Shown here: one piece after another, positions 8,187-14,746 of the stretch
Position numbering within the stretch: the first letter of the stretch is position 1
Layout of the letters: each line of letters starts with the position of its first letter
Source of the DNA: JAFGCY01 sp964609245
GTDB taxonomy: Bacteria; 4484-113; JAFGCY01
Direction of reading: 5' to 3'
Assembly (NCBI GenBank): GCA_964609245.1
Contig: CAZSSB010000042.1
Span: forward strand, 1-26,631
DNA: 26,631 bases
Notes under the pieces: model-generated
Told to the model about the DNA's origin: nothing
What the model saw: the letters and a program-made list of their open reading frames with translations, nothing else
Databases searched by the model: none
Translations under genes and position numbers: made by a program

Positions 8187-9917
8187 CTACCGGTTGACCG
8201 TCTCGGCCTGCTTGCGCGCCGCCAGCTTCCGCTGCTTGTCGCGGATGAACTTCAGCATGCAGGGGTGCTTGGCGATCACCACCGCGAAGCCGTCGTGGGC
8301 GATCGCCTCGCGCATGATGTCCTGCAGTTCGGCCTGGCGGTAGGCGTCGATGCTCCTGACGAAGTCGCAGCCGAGGGCCGTGAGTACGTCTGGAATGCTG
8401 ATCTTGTCGCCGAACTCGCCGCTGCCGGCCGTCGGCTGGTGGCCGGTCATCGCCGTGGTGTAGTTCTCCATCACCACCAGCGTCAGATTGTGGTTGTGCA
8501 TGATCGCGTTGATGATCGCGGGCAGGCCGGCGTGATAGAACGTCGAGTCGCCGATGAAGCTGACCACCGGCCGCTTGCGGTTGCCGAGGCTCAGCCCGGC
8601 GCCGGTGCCGCTGCTGTGCCCCATGCACATCAGCACGGTGCCCATCTCGTAGGGCTCCAGGCTGCCCAGGCTGTGGCAGCCGATGTCGGCCACCGTGATG
8701 GCGGCGGGGAACTCCTCCCTTAGCAGCTCGCGGATGGCGTGGAACGCGCTGCGATGGCCGCAGCCGGGACACATCTGGGCCAGCCGCGGCGACACCTCGG
8801 CCTCGATCGCGGCCTGCACCGGACGCGGCGCGAAGACCTCGGGCCAGGTCTGGCTGAGCAGCTCCCAGGTCCGGGCGGGGGTGTATTCGCCCATCAGCTG
8901 GTCGATCTCGGTCCGCACGCGCAGCCTGGTCTCCACGCCGCTGTCGAAGGCAAAGGCCTTGATATCGGTCTCCAGTACGCGGTCCAGCTCCTCCAGCACC
9001 AGCACCTCGTCGTGCTCATTCAGGAACCGCAGCAGCTGCTGCTCCGGCAGCGGATGCGTAATGCCGAGCTTGAGCAGGTCCACGGCGGCGCCGCTGTCGT
9101 GCAGGCACTCCAGCGCGGCGAAGGCCGGGATGCCCGAGGCGATGATCCCCAGGCGCTTGCCGGTCGCGGCGGAGTCCCCGTTGGGCGAGATCACCACGTT
9201 GAGCGGCGAGTCGTCGGCCTCGGTGGCGACGGCGCTCAGCTTGGCCATCGCCCGCCGCTTGAGCGGGAACACCTGGCTGGTGATCGGCCAATAGGGGCCG
9301 TTCTCGGGGTCGTAGCGCGCCGTCCAGTCCGGCTCACGCTCGGGCAGCGCTTCAAAGGCGACGACTTCCCGCGCGTGGCAAACATGCGTGGTCAGCCGCA
9401 GAAAGACCGGCATGTTGATCCGCTGGCTCAGCTCCGCCGCGGCCTTGAACATCTCGTGGACCTCGGCGGGCGTGCCGGGCTCGAACATCGGCAGGTAGGC
9501 CATGCGGGCGATGTGGCGGTTGTCCTGCTCGTTCTGACTGGAGTTGGCGCCCGGGTCGTCGCCAAGGACTACCACCATTCCGCCGATGGTCTCCATCATT
9601 GAGAGCTGGACCGCGCTGTCCAGCGCCACGTTGAGGCCGACGGACTTGAAGAACACCGTGCTGAGGTGGCCGTTGATCGCCGCGCCGAAGGCCACCTCCA
9701 GCGCCACCTTCTCGTTGGTGCAGTACTCGAAGTGCAGCGGGCGCTGGTCCTCCGGAATCGACATGATCGCGTCGGCGATCTCGGGGGTCGGCGAGCCGGG
9801 ATAGGTGGTCGCCACCATCACGCCCGATTCCAGCATGGCGCGGACCAGCGCGTGGTTGCCCATCATCAGGCCGGTCCACGGGTCGTGCTGCGTCAGCCTG
9901 TCAGCAAACGTGCTCAT
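8187..9917 (-). CDS. iorA: Indolepyruvate:ferredoxin oxidoreductase, alpha subunit without ferredoxin domain
   Basis: 576 residues. The N-terminal pyrimidine-binding domain begins 'LMMGNHALVRAMLESGV' and has 'TTYPGSPTPEI'. The C-terminal TPP domain has 'CPGCGHRSAFHAIREL', 'IGDSTFYHAG' and 'NYTTAMTGHQPTAGSG', which place the cofactor and Mg2+. The protein ends at 'KQAETVNR', before the position where IorA normally continues into two [4Fe-4S] motifs; these are encoded by the next gene. The start is well supported by GGAGG eight bases upstream. Role: anaerobic aromatic amino acid fermentation or, in reverse, aryl-acid assimilation. Confidence 0.93.
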   Translation of the reverse strand: MSTFADRLTQHDPWTGLMMGNHALVRAMLESGVMVATTYPGSPTPEIADAIMSIPEDQRPLHFEYCTNEKVALEVAFGAAINGHLSTVFFKSVGLNVALDSAVQLSMMETIGGMVVVLGDDPGANSSQNEQDNRHIARMAYLPMFEPGTPAEVHEMFKAAAELSQRINMPVFLRLTTHVCHAREVVAFEALPEREPDWTARYDPENGPYWPITSQVFPLKRRAMAKLSAVATEADDSPLNVVISPNGDSAATGKRLGIIASGIPAFAALECLHDSGAAVDLLKLGITHPLPEQQLLRFLNEHDEVLVLEELDRVLETDIKAFAFDSGVETRLRVRTEIDQLMGEYTPARTWELLSQTWPEVFAPRPVQAAIEAEVSPRLAQMCPGCGHRSAFHAIRELLREEFPAAITVADIGCHSLGSLEPYEMGTVLMCMGHSSGTGAGLSLGNRKRPVVSFIGDSTFYHAGLPAIINAIMHNHNLTLVVMENYTTAMTGHQPTAGSGEFGDKISIPDVLTALGCDFVRSIDAYRQAELQDIMREAIAHDGFAVVIAKHPCMLKFIRDKQRKLAARKQAETVNR

Positions 9918-9938
9918 TGACGTTCCTCCGGTGTGGGC

Positions 9939-10028
9939 TCAAATGCCGAGGCCTGCGCGGCGTTGTCGCTCAGTAACAAACGCGGGGCGGCTCTTCTTTC
10001 GCCGCCGTGCTCCGCCGGGAGCTCCCAT
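9939..10028 (-). CDS. Possible 29-residue leader ORF upstream of iorA
   Basis: In the iorA leader, an ATG at 10028 follows a perfect Shine-Dalgarno GGAGGAG (10034-10040) with a 5-nt spacer. It opens 29 codons ending in TGA at 9941-9939, just before the iorA ribosome binding site. The peptide is strongly basic (seven Arg, two Lys), with one Phe and no Trp or Tyr, so it does not look like a classical aromatic attenuator peptide. It could be a small protein, a translational leader, or chance; the strong ribosome binding site is the main support. Confidence 0.4.
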   Translation of the reverse strand: MGAPGGARRRKKSRPAFVTERQRRAGLGI

Positions 10029-10073
10029 CGCCGCTCCTCCTACACTGCTTCTTATCGCCCGGAGCCGTTGCTT

Positions 10074-10079
10074 ATTGTA
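10074..10079 (-). promoter_or_regulatory. -10 box of the ior operon
   Basis: TACAAT on the minus strand predicts a start near 10067, about 150 nt before iorA and 40 nt before the small leader ORF. No -35 match is visible. The rest of 9918-10145 holds no other feature I can support apart from a small GC-rich hairpin near 10112. Confidence 0.45.
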
Positions 10080-10145
10080 GACCAGAAGTGAGGCCTCGCC
10101 GCCCGCTGCGGCGCAGCCGTCTGCCGATCCTGACCGGAGGGCGCC

Positions 10146-10652
10146 CTAACCCGCTTTGACACCGTGCAGGCGGTTAAGCGCCTTCATCAGAATCGCCACG
10201 TGCAGCATCTCCTCCTGGATGATGGCGTCCACCTTGGTCTTGTCGTCGGGGCCGACGCCCGCCTTGAGGCCCTCGTAGTAGACGATCGACTCCTTCTCGC
10301 GGCCGATCGCCACCTTGAGGATCTCGTCCAGGTCCGCGCCGCCGGTCAGCACGGCGAACGGGTCGGCGTCCATGTCGAAGACCGCCTTGCTGGCCCAGGC
10401 CCACAGGTACTGGGCGGCCAGATCGTCCGGCTCGTAGACCGATTCGCGCCTCAGGCCCTCCGCCAGTTCCTTGCGCATCGCGGCGAAGGTGCGCTCGTGC
10501 TCGTCCTCCATCGCCGCCAGGTCGGTGAGCATCAGCACCTGCTCGCGGTCGCCGACGGTATCCGCCGCGGCCCGATAGAACCTGGCGCCGTTGCGCTCGA
10601 TCTGCTCGGCGATCTCGAAGATCTCGTCGATGTTGAACTGCGTCTGGTCCAT
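10146..10652 (-). CDS. Rubrerythrin-like diiron protein without rubredoxin domain
   Basis: 168 residues in two helical-hairpin halves. Ligand-like positions are 'AEQIERNGARFY', 'MEDEHERTF' (ExxH-type), 'GREKESIVYYEG' and 'QEEMLHVAIL' (ExxH-type), the pattern of a ferritin-like diiron carboxylate protein. Rubrerythrins reduce H2O2 in anaerobes using rubredoxin electrons; this one lacks the C-terminal rubredoxin-type FeS4 domain and would need an external donor such as the rubredoxin at 13985. The ribosome binding site AAGGAG lies seven bases before the ATG. It follows the ferritin gene by 39 bp and is likely the third gene of that operon. Confidence 0.82.
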   Translation of the reverse strand: MDQTQFNIDEIFEIAEQIERNGARFYRAAADTVGDREQVLMLTDLAAMEDEHERTFAAMRKELAEGLRRESVYEPDDLAAQYLWAWASKAVFDMDADPFAVLTGGADLDEILKVAIGREKESIVYYEGLKAGVGPDDKTKVDAIIQEEMLHVAILMKALNRLHGVKAG

Positions 10653-10691
10653 TGCGCACTCCTTGGGGGTGGGCTGCAGCCTGCGTCCAGT

Positions 10692-11204
10692 CTACTCCTC
10701 GGCGGCCGGCGGGGTGAAGGTGCGCTGGCCCAGCTCGCGGTTCATCATGAACAGCCCGCTCTTGGCGTCGCCGATCAGGCGCAGCTCATCCAGCAGCGTC
10801 TCGGCGGTCGCTTCCTCCTCCACCTGCTCCTCGACGAACCACTGCAGCATCTGGTTGGTGGCGTGGTCCTTCAGCTCGATCGACAGATCGACCAGCCGGT
10901 GGATCAGCGCCGTGACGTGCCGCTCGTGCTCCAGGGTCTCCTCGTAGATCTCGACCACCGAGCCCCACTCCGTCTTGGGCGCGTCGATCGCCTTCAGCAT
11001 CACGCGGCCGCCGCGGTCATTGACGAAGTCGTAGAACCGCATCGCGTGGGCCATCTCCTCCTGGTACTGCATGCGCATCCAGTTGGCGAAGCCGCCCAGC
11101 GCGTTGGCCTCGAACCACGCCGACATCGACAGGTACAGGTAGGCTGAGTAGATCTCAGCGTTGATCTGCTCGTTGATCGCGTCCTGCATCTTCTCGCTAA
11201 TCAT
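10692..11204 (-). CDS. ftnA: Bacterial ferritin (non-heme)
   Basis: 170 residues, a normal ferritin length. Helices carry the ferroxidase ligands: 'NEQINAEIYSAYLYL', 'YQEEMAHAMRF' (E and H), 'ETLEHERHVT' and 'FVEEQVEEEA'. It oxidises Fe2+ and stores iron, limiting Fenton chemistry. I chose the ATG at 11204 over an upstream in-frame ATG at 11219 because GGAGG lies eight bases before it and because this ATG overlaps the TGA of the upstream superoxide reductase gene (ATGA), which suggests translational coupling. Confidence 0.93.
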   Translation of the reverse strand: MISEKMQDAINEQINAEIYSAYLYLSMSAWFEANALGGFANWMRMQYQEEMAHAMRFYDFVNDRGGRVMLKAIDAPKTEWGSVVEIYEETLEHERHVTALIHRLVDLSIELKDHATNQMLQWFVEEQVEEEATAETLLDELRLIGDAKSGLFMMNRELGQRTFTPPAAEE

Positions 11205-11581
11205 GCTTCCGTCCTCCACAGTCCATGTAAGTTGCAGTACTCGCGGGCCACCGTGCCGTCCGCCACCACCTGGAAGACCGCTTCCGGCGAGTCACCGGGG
11301 CTCAGGTAAGTCCGGAACACGCGATCGCCGATCAACAGCTCGATCCACTCGATGTAGTGCTCGTCCGTCATCGGATGCGCCACGCTCCCCACCGTCACCC
11401 TGGTGCTGCCGTCCACCTGCTCCACCACCGGCACGTGCTTCTCGGTCGCCGCGTCCGTGGTGTTCTCCGTCAGCAGCGTCATCGGCTGGTTACAGCAGAC
11501 CAGCTGGCCCGCCGCCGCGTGCACGACTTCCACGATGTTGCCGCACAGCTGGCACTTGTATACTTGGCTCCGCTCCGTCAT
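11201..11581 (-). CDS. dfx: Desulfoferrodoxin-type superoxide reductase (2Fe-SOR)
   Basis: 126 residues, typical of 2Fe superoxide reductases. The N-terminal desulforedoxin centre has C-x2-C ('YKCQLCG') and a later CC pair ('LVCCNQP'). The catalytic iron ligands are visible as His in 'EKHVPVVE', two His in 'VAHPMTDEHYIEW', and Cys and His in 'CNLHGLW'. It reduces superoxide to H2O2 without making O2, with electrons normally from rubredoxin. It is the first gene of an operon with ferritin and a rubrerythrin-like protein. GGGAGG sits nine to ten bases before the ATG. Confidence 0.95.
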   Translation of the reverse strand: MTERSQVYKCQLCGNIVEVVHAAAGQLVCCNQPMTLLTENTTDAATEKHVPVVEQVDGSTRVTVGSVAHPMTDEHYIEWIELLIGDRVFRTYLSPGDSPEAVFQVVADGTVAREYCNLHGLWRTEA

Positions 11582-11615
11582 CCCTTAGTACCTCCCGTTG
11601 TCTATTCCCACATGG

Positions 11616-11621
11616 ATAGTA
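11616..11621 (-). promoter_or_regulatory. -10 box of the superoxide reductase operon
   Basis: TACTAT on the minus strand, with a predicted start about 28 nt before the ATG at 11581. No -35 box is clear. I could not identify a PerR or Fur operator. Confidence 0.4.
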
Positions 11622-11696
11622 TGCCGCAGGATGGCGGATTAACGTATCGGCCGCCCAGGCGGGGCCGGCCCTGGGGTCGTGCGGGCGATCCGAAGC

Positions 11697-12152
11697 CTAG
11701 TTCTCGGTCATCACATTCTCGTCGTACTCGATCTCGAAGCGCAGCTTGTGCTTGGCCTCTTCCTGGGCCAGCGAGAGGAACAGCTCCACGATCGCGCCGT
11801 CCTCGGCCTGCTCGGCCAGGTCGTTGTAGAGCAGGTAGGCGCGCTTCTCCGCCTGCATCGCGATGATCAGCGCCTCCTGGTAGGTCATGTTGGGACCGGG
11901 CTCGATGTCCACCAGGTAGTCCGCGATCTTGAGGTCCTGCACCTTCTCCTCGATCGCCTTCAGTTCGCCGCCCTGCTTGACCGCCTCAATCTTGGCTTTG
12001 TGGCCCAGCTCTTCCTGGGCGAACTGCTCGAAGACCGCCTTCATCTCCGGCCGCGCCAGGTTGGCGGCCAGCTCCATGTACATGTCGTGCGCTTCCTGCT
12101 CCTTCTGGATGGCGAAGTCCAGCACGTCGTCGATCGAGTTGAAATCCTGCAT
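11697..12152 (-). CDS. Ferritin-like/rubrerythrin-like diiron protein
   Basis: 151 residues with a duplicated helix-pair pattern: 'AIQKEQEAHDMY' then 'AQEELGHKAKI', and 'AMQAEKRAYLLY' then 'AQEEAKHKLRF'. Each half supplies Glu plus an ExxH motif, as in rubrerythrin-family diiron sites. No rubredoxin domain follows. The likely role is peroxide reduction or iron handling. GAGGG lies upstream of the ATG. It has its own promoter (TATAAT at 12265-12270) with a leader of about 105 nt and is separate from the superoxide reductase operon downstream. Confidence 0.82.
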   Translation of the reverse strand: MQDFNSIDDVLDFAIQKEQEAHDMYMELAANLARPEMKAVFEQFAQEELGHKAKIEAVKQGGELKAIEEKVQDLKIADYLVDIEPGPNMTYQEALIIAMQAEKRAYLLYNDLAEQAEDGAIVELFLSLAQEEAKHKLRFEIEYDENVMTEN

Positions 12153-12264
12153 CGTCGTTCCCTCACTTATTGCTTGCTATGGGGGGGCATCCCGCGCCTC
12201 GGCGGGTGGCGGCGCCACAGACGGCGCGCGCCGCAATGCAATCGCCCCGTAGGCCGTGGCGCAG

Positions 12265-12270
12265 ATTATA
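12265..12270 (-). promoter_or_regulatory. -10 box of the rubrerythrin-like gene, with structured leader
   Basis: A perfect TATAAT on the minus strand, start near 12257. The roughly 105-nt leader contains a perfect GTGGC/GCCAC hairpin (12206-12218) and a run of seven C on the transcript strand (complement of 12181-12187). No riboswitch class was recognised. Confidence 0.5.
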
Positions 12271-12296
12271 TCGTGTGCGAGCCTTCGCCGGCCCGC

Positions 12297-13004
12297 CTAC
12301 TTCGTGGGCTGCCAGACATCCCAGACCTTGCCCACCAGCGCCGGTCCCGGCGTCAGCGTCGGGTCGCCCGGATTCCAGCCAGCGGGTGTCACTTCACCCG
12401 TGGCGCGCACGTGCTGGAAAGCCTTGAGCTGGCGGATGGTCTCGTCGAAGTTGCGGCCCACGGTCGGGGTCAGCACCTCCATCCCCTGGATCACGAAGTC
12501 GGGGTCGATGATGAACCGGCCGCGGATGTCGACGCCGCTGGCCTCGTCAAAGACCCCGTAGGCCGTGCCGATCGAGCCGCCGACGTCGGCGAGCATCGGG
12601 AACGGCATGCTGCCGCCCGTCATCTTGGACAGCTCGTGCTCCTCCCACATCTTGTGGACGAAGCGGCTGTCCATGCTGATCGACAGCACCTGGGTGTCGA
12701 GCTTCTTCAGCTGTTCGTACCTTACGGCGACCGCCGAAATCTCGGTCGGTCAAACGAAGGTGAAGTCGCCGGGGTAGAAGCAGACCAGCAGCCACTTCCC
12801 GCGGTAGTCCGACAGCTTCACGTTGCTGAACTCACCGTCGATGTAGGCCGTCGCCTCGAAGTCCGGGGCCTCGTATCCAACTCTCGCCAGCATCCGCCTC
12901 TCCTCCTTTACCTCGGTCGTCGCGGCGGAATCCGCCGCCGTTGCTCCGCCTCCGGCCAGTATGCCGGCCGCCGGCTTGGCACAACCATCCTTGGGCTTGT
13001 CCAT
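12297..13004 (-). CDS. prxU: Selenocysteine-containing peroxiredoxin (in-frame TGA)
   Basis: AhpC/Prx-type peroxiredoxin read through an in-frame TGA at 12752-12750. Upstream residues end 'CFYPGDFTFV' and downstream residues begin 'PTEISAVAVRYEQ' in the same frame, so TGA replaces the peroxidatic Cys codon of the FTFVCPTE motif; I read it as selenocysteine. The protein has 235 residues from the ATG at 13004 (GAGGAGG just upstream) or 198 from the ATG at 12893 (AAAGGAGGAG upstream), where Sec would be residue 48. The remaining family features are intact: 'HKMWEEHELSKM', 'PFPMLAD', 'GRFIIDPDFVIQ' and 'LVGKVWDVW'. The usual resolving Cys position reads 'GEVTPAGW', so it is Thr. Role: reduction of H2O2 and organic peroxides. 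Alternatives are a pseudogene or a base error. Confidence 0.88.
12716..12749 (-). promoter_or_regulatory. SECIS-like hairpin directly after the in-frame TGA
   Basis: Numbering bases after the TGA, 14-17 (CGGC) pair with 22-25 (GCCG) around a GGUC apical loop at 18-21. An unpaired U lies at 13, and U11-U12 can pair with A27-A28. A lower helix can form from A4-C5-C6 with G29-G30-U31 and from C2-G3 with C33-G34. The loop and the unpaired U are placed almost as in E. coli fdhF. The fold was drawn by hand; no energy was calculated. Confidence 0.65.
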
Positions 13005-13071
13005 ACCGCCTCCTCGTAGCACCCCTAGCGCCGCCTCCGCCCGGCGGGCGACAACCGGAGTCGTCGTGCTG

Positions 13072-13100
13072 ATACTACCATCGGATCAGCCGAATGAGAA
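13072..13100 (-). promoter_or_regulatory. Putative promoter of the peroxiredoxin gene
   Basis: TAGTAT at 13077-13072 and a partial -35 TTCTCA at 13100-13095, separated by 17 bp, the standard spacing. The start would be near 13065, about 60 nt before the ATG at 13004. The leader contains a GC-rich palindrome (CCCGCCGGGCGG, about 13039-13050). Confidence 0.35.
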
Positions 13101-13156
13101 TCGTCTATCAATCCTGAACCACGAAGCCACGTCGCTGAAGGGCGAGCCCGCGCCGA

Positions 13157-13975
13157 TCACCCCGGCTGGCAGCGCGGGCAGCGGAAGGTGCTGCGCTGCT
13201 GCTGGACGAACCGCTCGACGGGCGTGCCGCAGGCGCGGCAGGGCTGGCCCGCGCGCCCATAGACCTTCAGGTAGCGCACGTAGCCGCCGGTCCGCCCCAG
13301 CGAGTCCTGGAAGTCGGAGAAGGTGGTGCCGCAGTGCCGGATCGCGGCGGTGAGCACCCGCCGGATGGCGCGCAGCAGCCGCGCTCGTTCACCGTTGCTC
13401 AGCCCGCCCGCCGGCCGCCGCGGATCGAGCCGCGCCGCGAAGCAGATCTCGCTGGCGTAGATGTTGCCGATGCCGACCAGGCGGTCCTGGCGCAGCAGCC
13501 AGGTTTTGAGCGGCGTGGGGCTGTTCGCCAGCAGCTTCGTCAGCCGCGCCGCGTCCAGTGCAGCCGACAGCGGCTCGACGCCCGCCGGCAGCACCTCGGC
13601 CAGCGTTTCGCGCAGCGTGAGCGTGCCGAAGCGCCGCGTGTCGCGAAACACCAGCGTGCCGCGGTCCAGTGTCAGCACCGCCCGCGCCCGTCGCAACTCC
13701 GCCGGATCGCCGCGTCCCGGGTACCACAGCAGGCGGCCGGTCATCCGCAGATGCACGCAGAGCCACAGCGCCACCCGGCGCCGGCGCGGCGGGATCAGTT
13801 CCAGCACCAGCTGCTTGCCGTAGCGGCGCACCTGCGCGATGCGGCAGCCATTGAGCCGCGCCAGGCTGGCCAGCCGCAGCCTGGCGTCGCGGATCTCCAC
13901 CGCGCGCAGCCGGCCGCCGGCCAGCGCCGCGTCGAGCTGGCGCGCGATCGTCTCTACTTCAGGGAGTTCCGGCAA
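13157..13975 (-). CDS. mutM: Formamidopyrimidine-DNA glycosylase
   Basis: 272 residues, the usual Fpg length. It removes 8-oxoguanine and formamidopyrimidines and nicks the site. The N-terminus is M-PELPEVETI, with the catalytic Pro and Glu; 'RYGKQLVLEL' has the conserved Lys, 'VGIGNIYASE' is the helix-two-turn-helix, and the C-terminus is a zinc finger with C-x2-C ('CRAC') and C-x2-C ('CPRC'), including 'RSTFRCP'. The start codon is TTG at 13975; only this start puts Pro at position 2. A GAGGAG in the end of the rubredoxin gene lies about 12 bases upstream, so translation may depend on that gene. Confidence 0.96.
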   Translation of the reverse strand: MPELPEVETIARQLDAALAGGRLRAVEIRDARLRLASLARLNGCRIAQVRRYGKQLVLELIPPRRRRVALWLCVHLRMTGRLLWYPGRGDPAELRRARAVLTLDRGTLVFRDTRRFGTLTLRETLAEVLPAGVEPLSAALDAARLTKLLANSPTPLKTWLLRQDRLVGIGNIYASEICFAARLDPRRPAGGLSNGERARLLRAIRRVLTAAIRHCGTTFSDFQDSLGRTGGYVRYLKVYGRAGQPCRACGTPVERFVQQQRSTFRCPRCQPG

Positions 13976-13984
13976 GCCGGAGCG

Positions 13985-14149
13985 CTACTCCTCGTAGGGT
14001 TCGAAGTCCTCTTTGCCGACCCCGCAGACCGGGCAGACCCAGTCATCGGGAATACTCTCGAACGCCGTCCCCGGCGCAATGCCGCCATCAGGATCACCTT
14101 CTGCGGGATCATAGACGTACCCACAAGGAACACACACGTATTTCTGCAT
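13985..14149 (-). CDS. Rubredoxin
   Basis: 54 residues, the size of a classical rubredoxin. Both iron-binding loops are present: 'CVPCGYVYDP' and 'WVCPVCGVGK', with the acidic tail 'FEPYEE'. It is a small FeS4 electron carrier, probably the donor for the superoxide reductase at 11201-11581 and for the rubrerythrin-like proteins. The ATG at 14149 is preceded by GGAGGAGGA, which decides against an upstream in-frame start. It is the first gene of a two-gene unit with mutM, nine bases apart. Confidence 0.97.
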   Translation of the reverse strand: MQKYVCVPCGYVYDPAEGDPDGGIAPGTAFESIPDDWVCPVCGVGKEDFEPYEE

Positions 14150-14219
14150 TGGCGTCCTCCTCCTGTGTCGCAATTCATCACAGCAGACCGCGGCCTTCCG
14201 GCGGCCTTGCGGCGTATAG

Positions 14220-14225
14220 AGTATA
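14220..14225 (-). promoter_or_regulatory. -10 box of the rubredoxin-mutM unit
   Basis: TATACT on the minus strand within a partly symmetric GTATAGAGTATAC stretch; predicted leader of about 64 nt. Confidence 0.4.
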
Positions 14226-14265
14226 CACGGTTTAGCTGCGACCAGGTATCAGTAACCGCCGGTGC

Positions 14266-14730
14266 TCAGTCCCACTTGTCGGCGTTGATGTGCTTCTCCA
14301 CCTCGGCCTCCGCCAGCCGCCGGATCTCGGCGGACATCTCCTGCATCCGCCCGTACATCGCCTGGCAGGAAGGGTCGTTGGCGTCGCTGAGGCCCTGGCC
14401 CGCCAGCTCGCTGAGCTCCTTGCTCAGCCGCATCGCGCGGCGGATGTTGACGTTGAAATCGTGGCCGGGCTCGGGGGCGGGAGCCTCGGCGGCCTTGTCC
14501 GGATGGCGCAGGCGCTCCAACTCGCGCTTGAGGATGCCCAGCGTCGCCCTGAGCTTCTGCTCGTGCTCGCTGGCGTCCTTGTACAGCTTGCGAAACAGCA
14601 TCCGCGTCATCTCGCGCTGGGACTGCTCCGCCGTCTGGCCGTAGAGCTTGGCGGCCGCCGTCTCCTTGGGGATGGCCCGCGCCACAATCTCAATCATCTT
14701 CTCCAGCTGTCTGATCTCTTGTCGCGACAT
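14266..14730 (-). CDS. Unknown helical protein with a half ferritin-like pattern
   Basis: 154 residues, all predicted helical. The first half, 'PKETAAAKLYGQ' and later 'KDASEHEQKLRATL', resembles one helix pair of a rubrerythrin-like domain, but the spacing gives no proper ExxH. The second half has no matching ligands: an Ala/Pro-rich linker near 78-88 leads to 'NIRRAMRLSKELSEL' and a charged helix. It may be a dimerising half-diiron protein or an unrelated coiled coil. It starts 16 bp after the cytochrome b5/DUF2231 gene and is probably in the same operon. Confidence 0.6.
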   Translation of the reverse strand: MSRQEIRQLEKMIEIVARAIPKETAAAKLYGQTAEQSQREMTRMLFRKLYKDASEHEQKLRATLGILKRELERLRHPDKAAEAPAPEPGHDFNVNIRRAMRLSKELSELAGQGLSDANDPSCQAMYGRMQEMSAEIRRLAEAEVEKHINADKWD

Positions 14731-14746
14731 GACTAACCCCGCTTGA

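Noticed and set aside
12750..12752. Peroxiredoxin as a pseudogene or two separate genes
   Set aside because: Both halves are fully conserved in one frame, the stop falls exactly on the catalytic Cys codon, the downstream half has no start or ribosome binding site of its own, and a SECIS-like fold follows. Sec insertion explains all of this.
13091..13110. Possible Fur or PerR operator upstream of the peroxiredoxin
   Set aside because: The short AATGAGAAT stretch matches neither consensus well enough and lacks good dyad symmetry.
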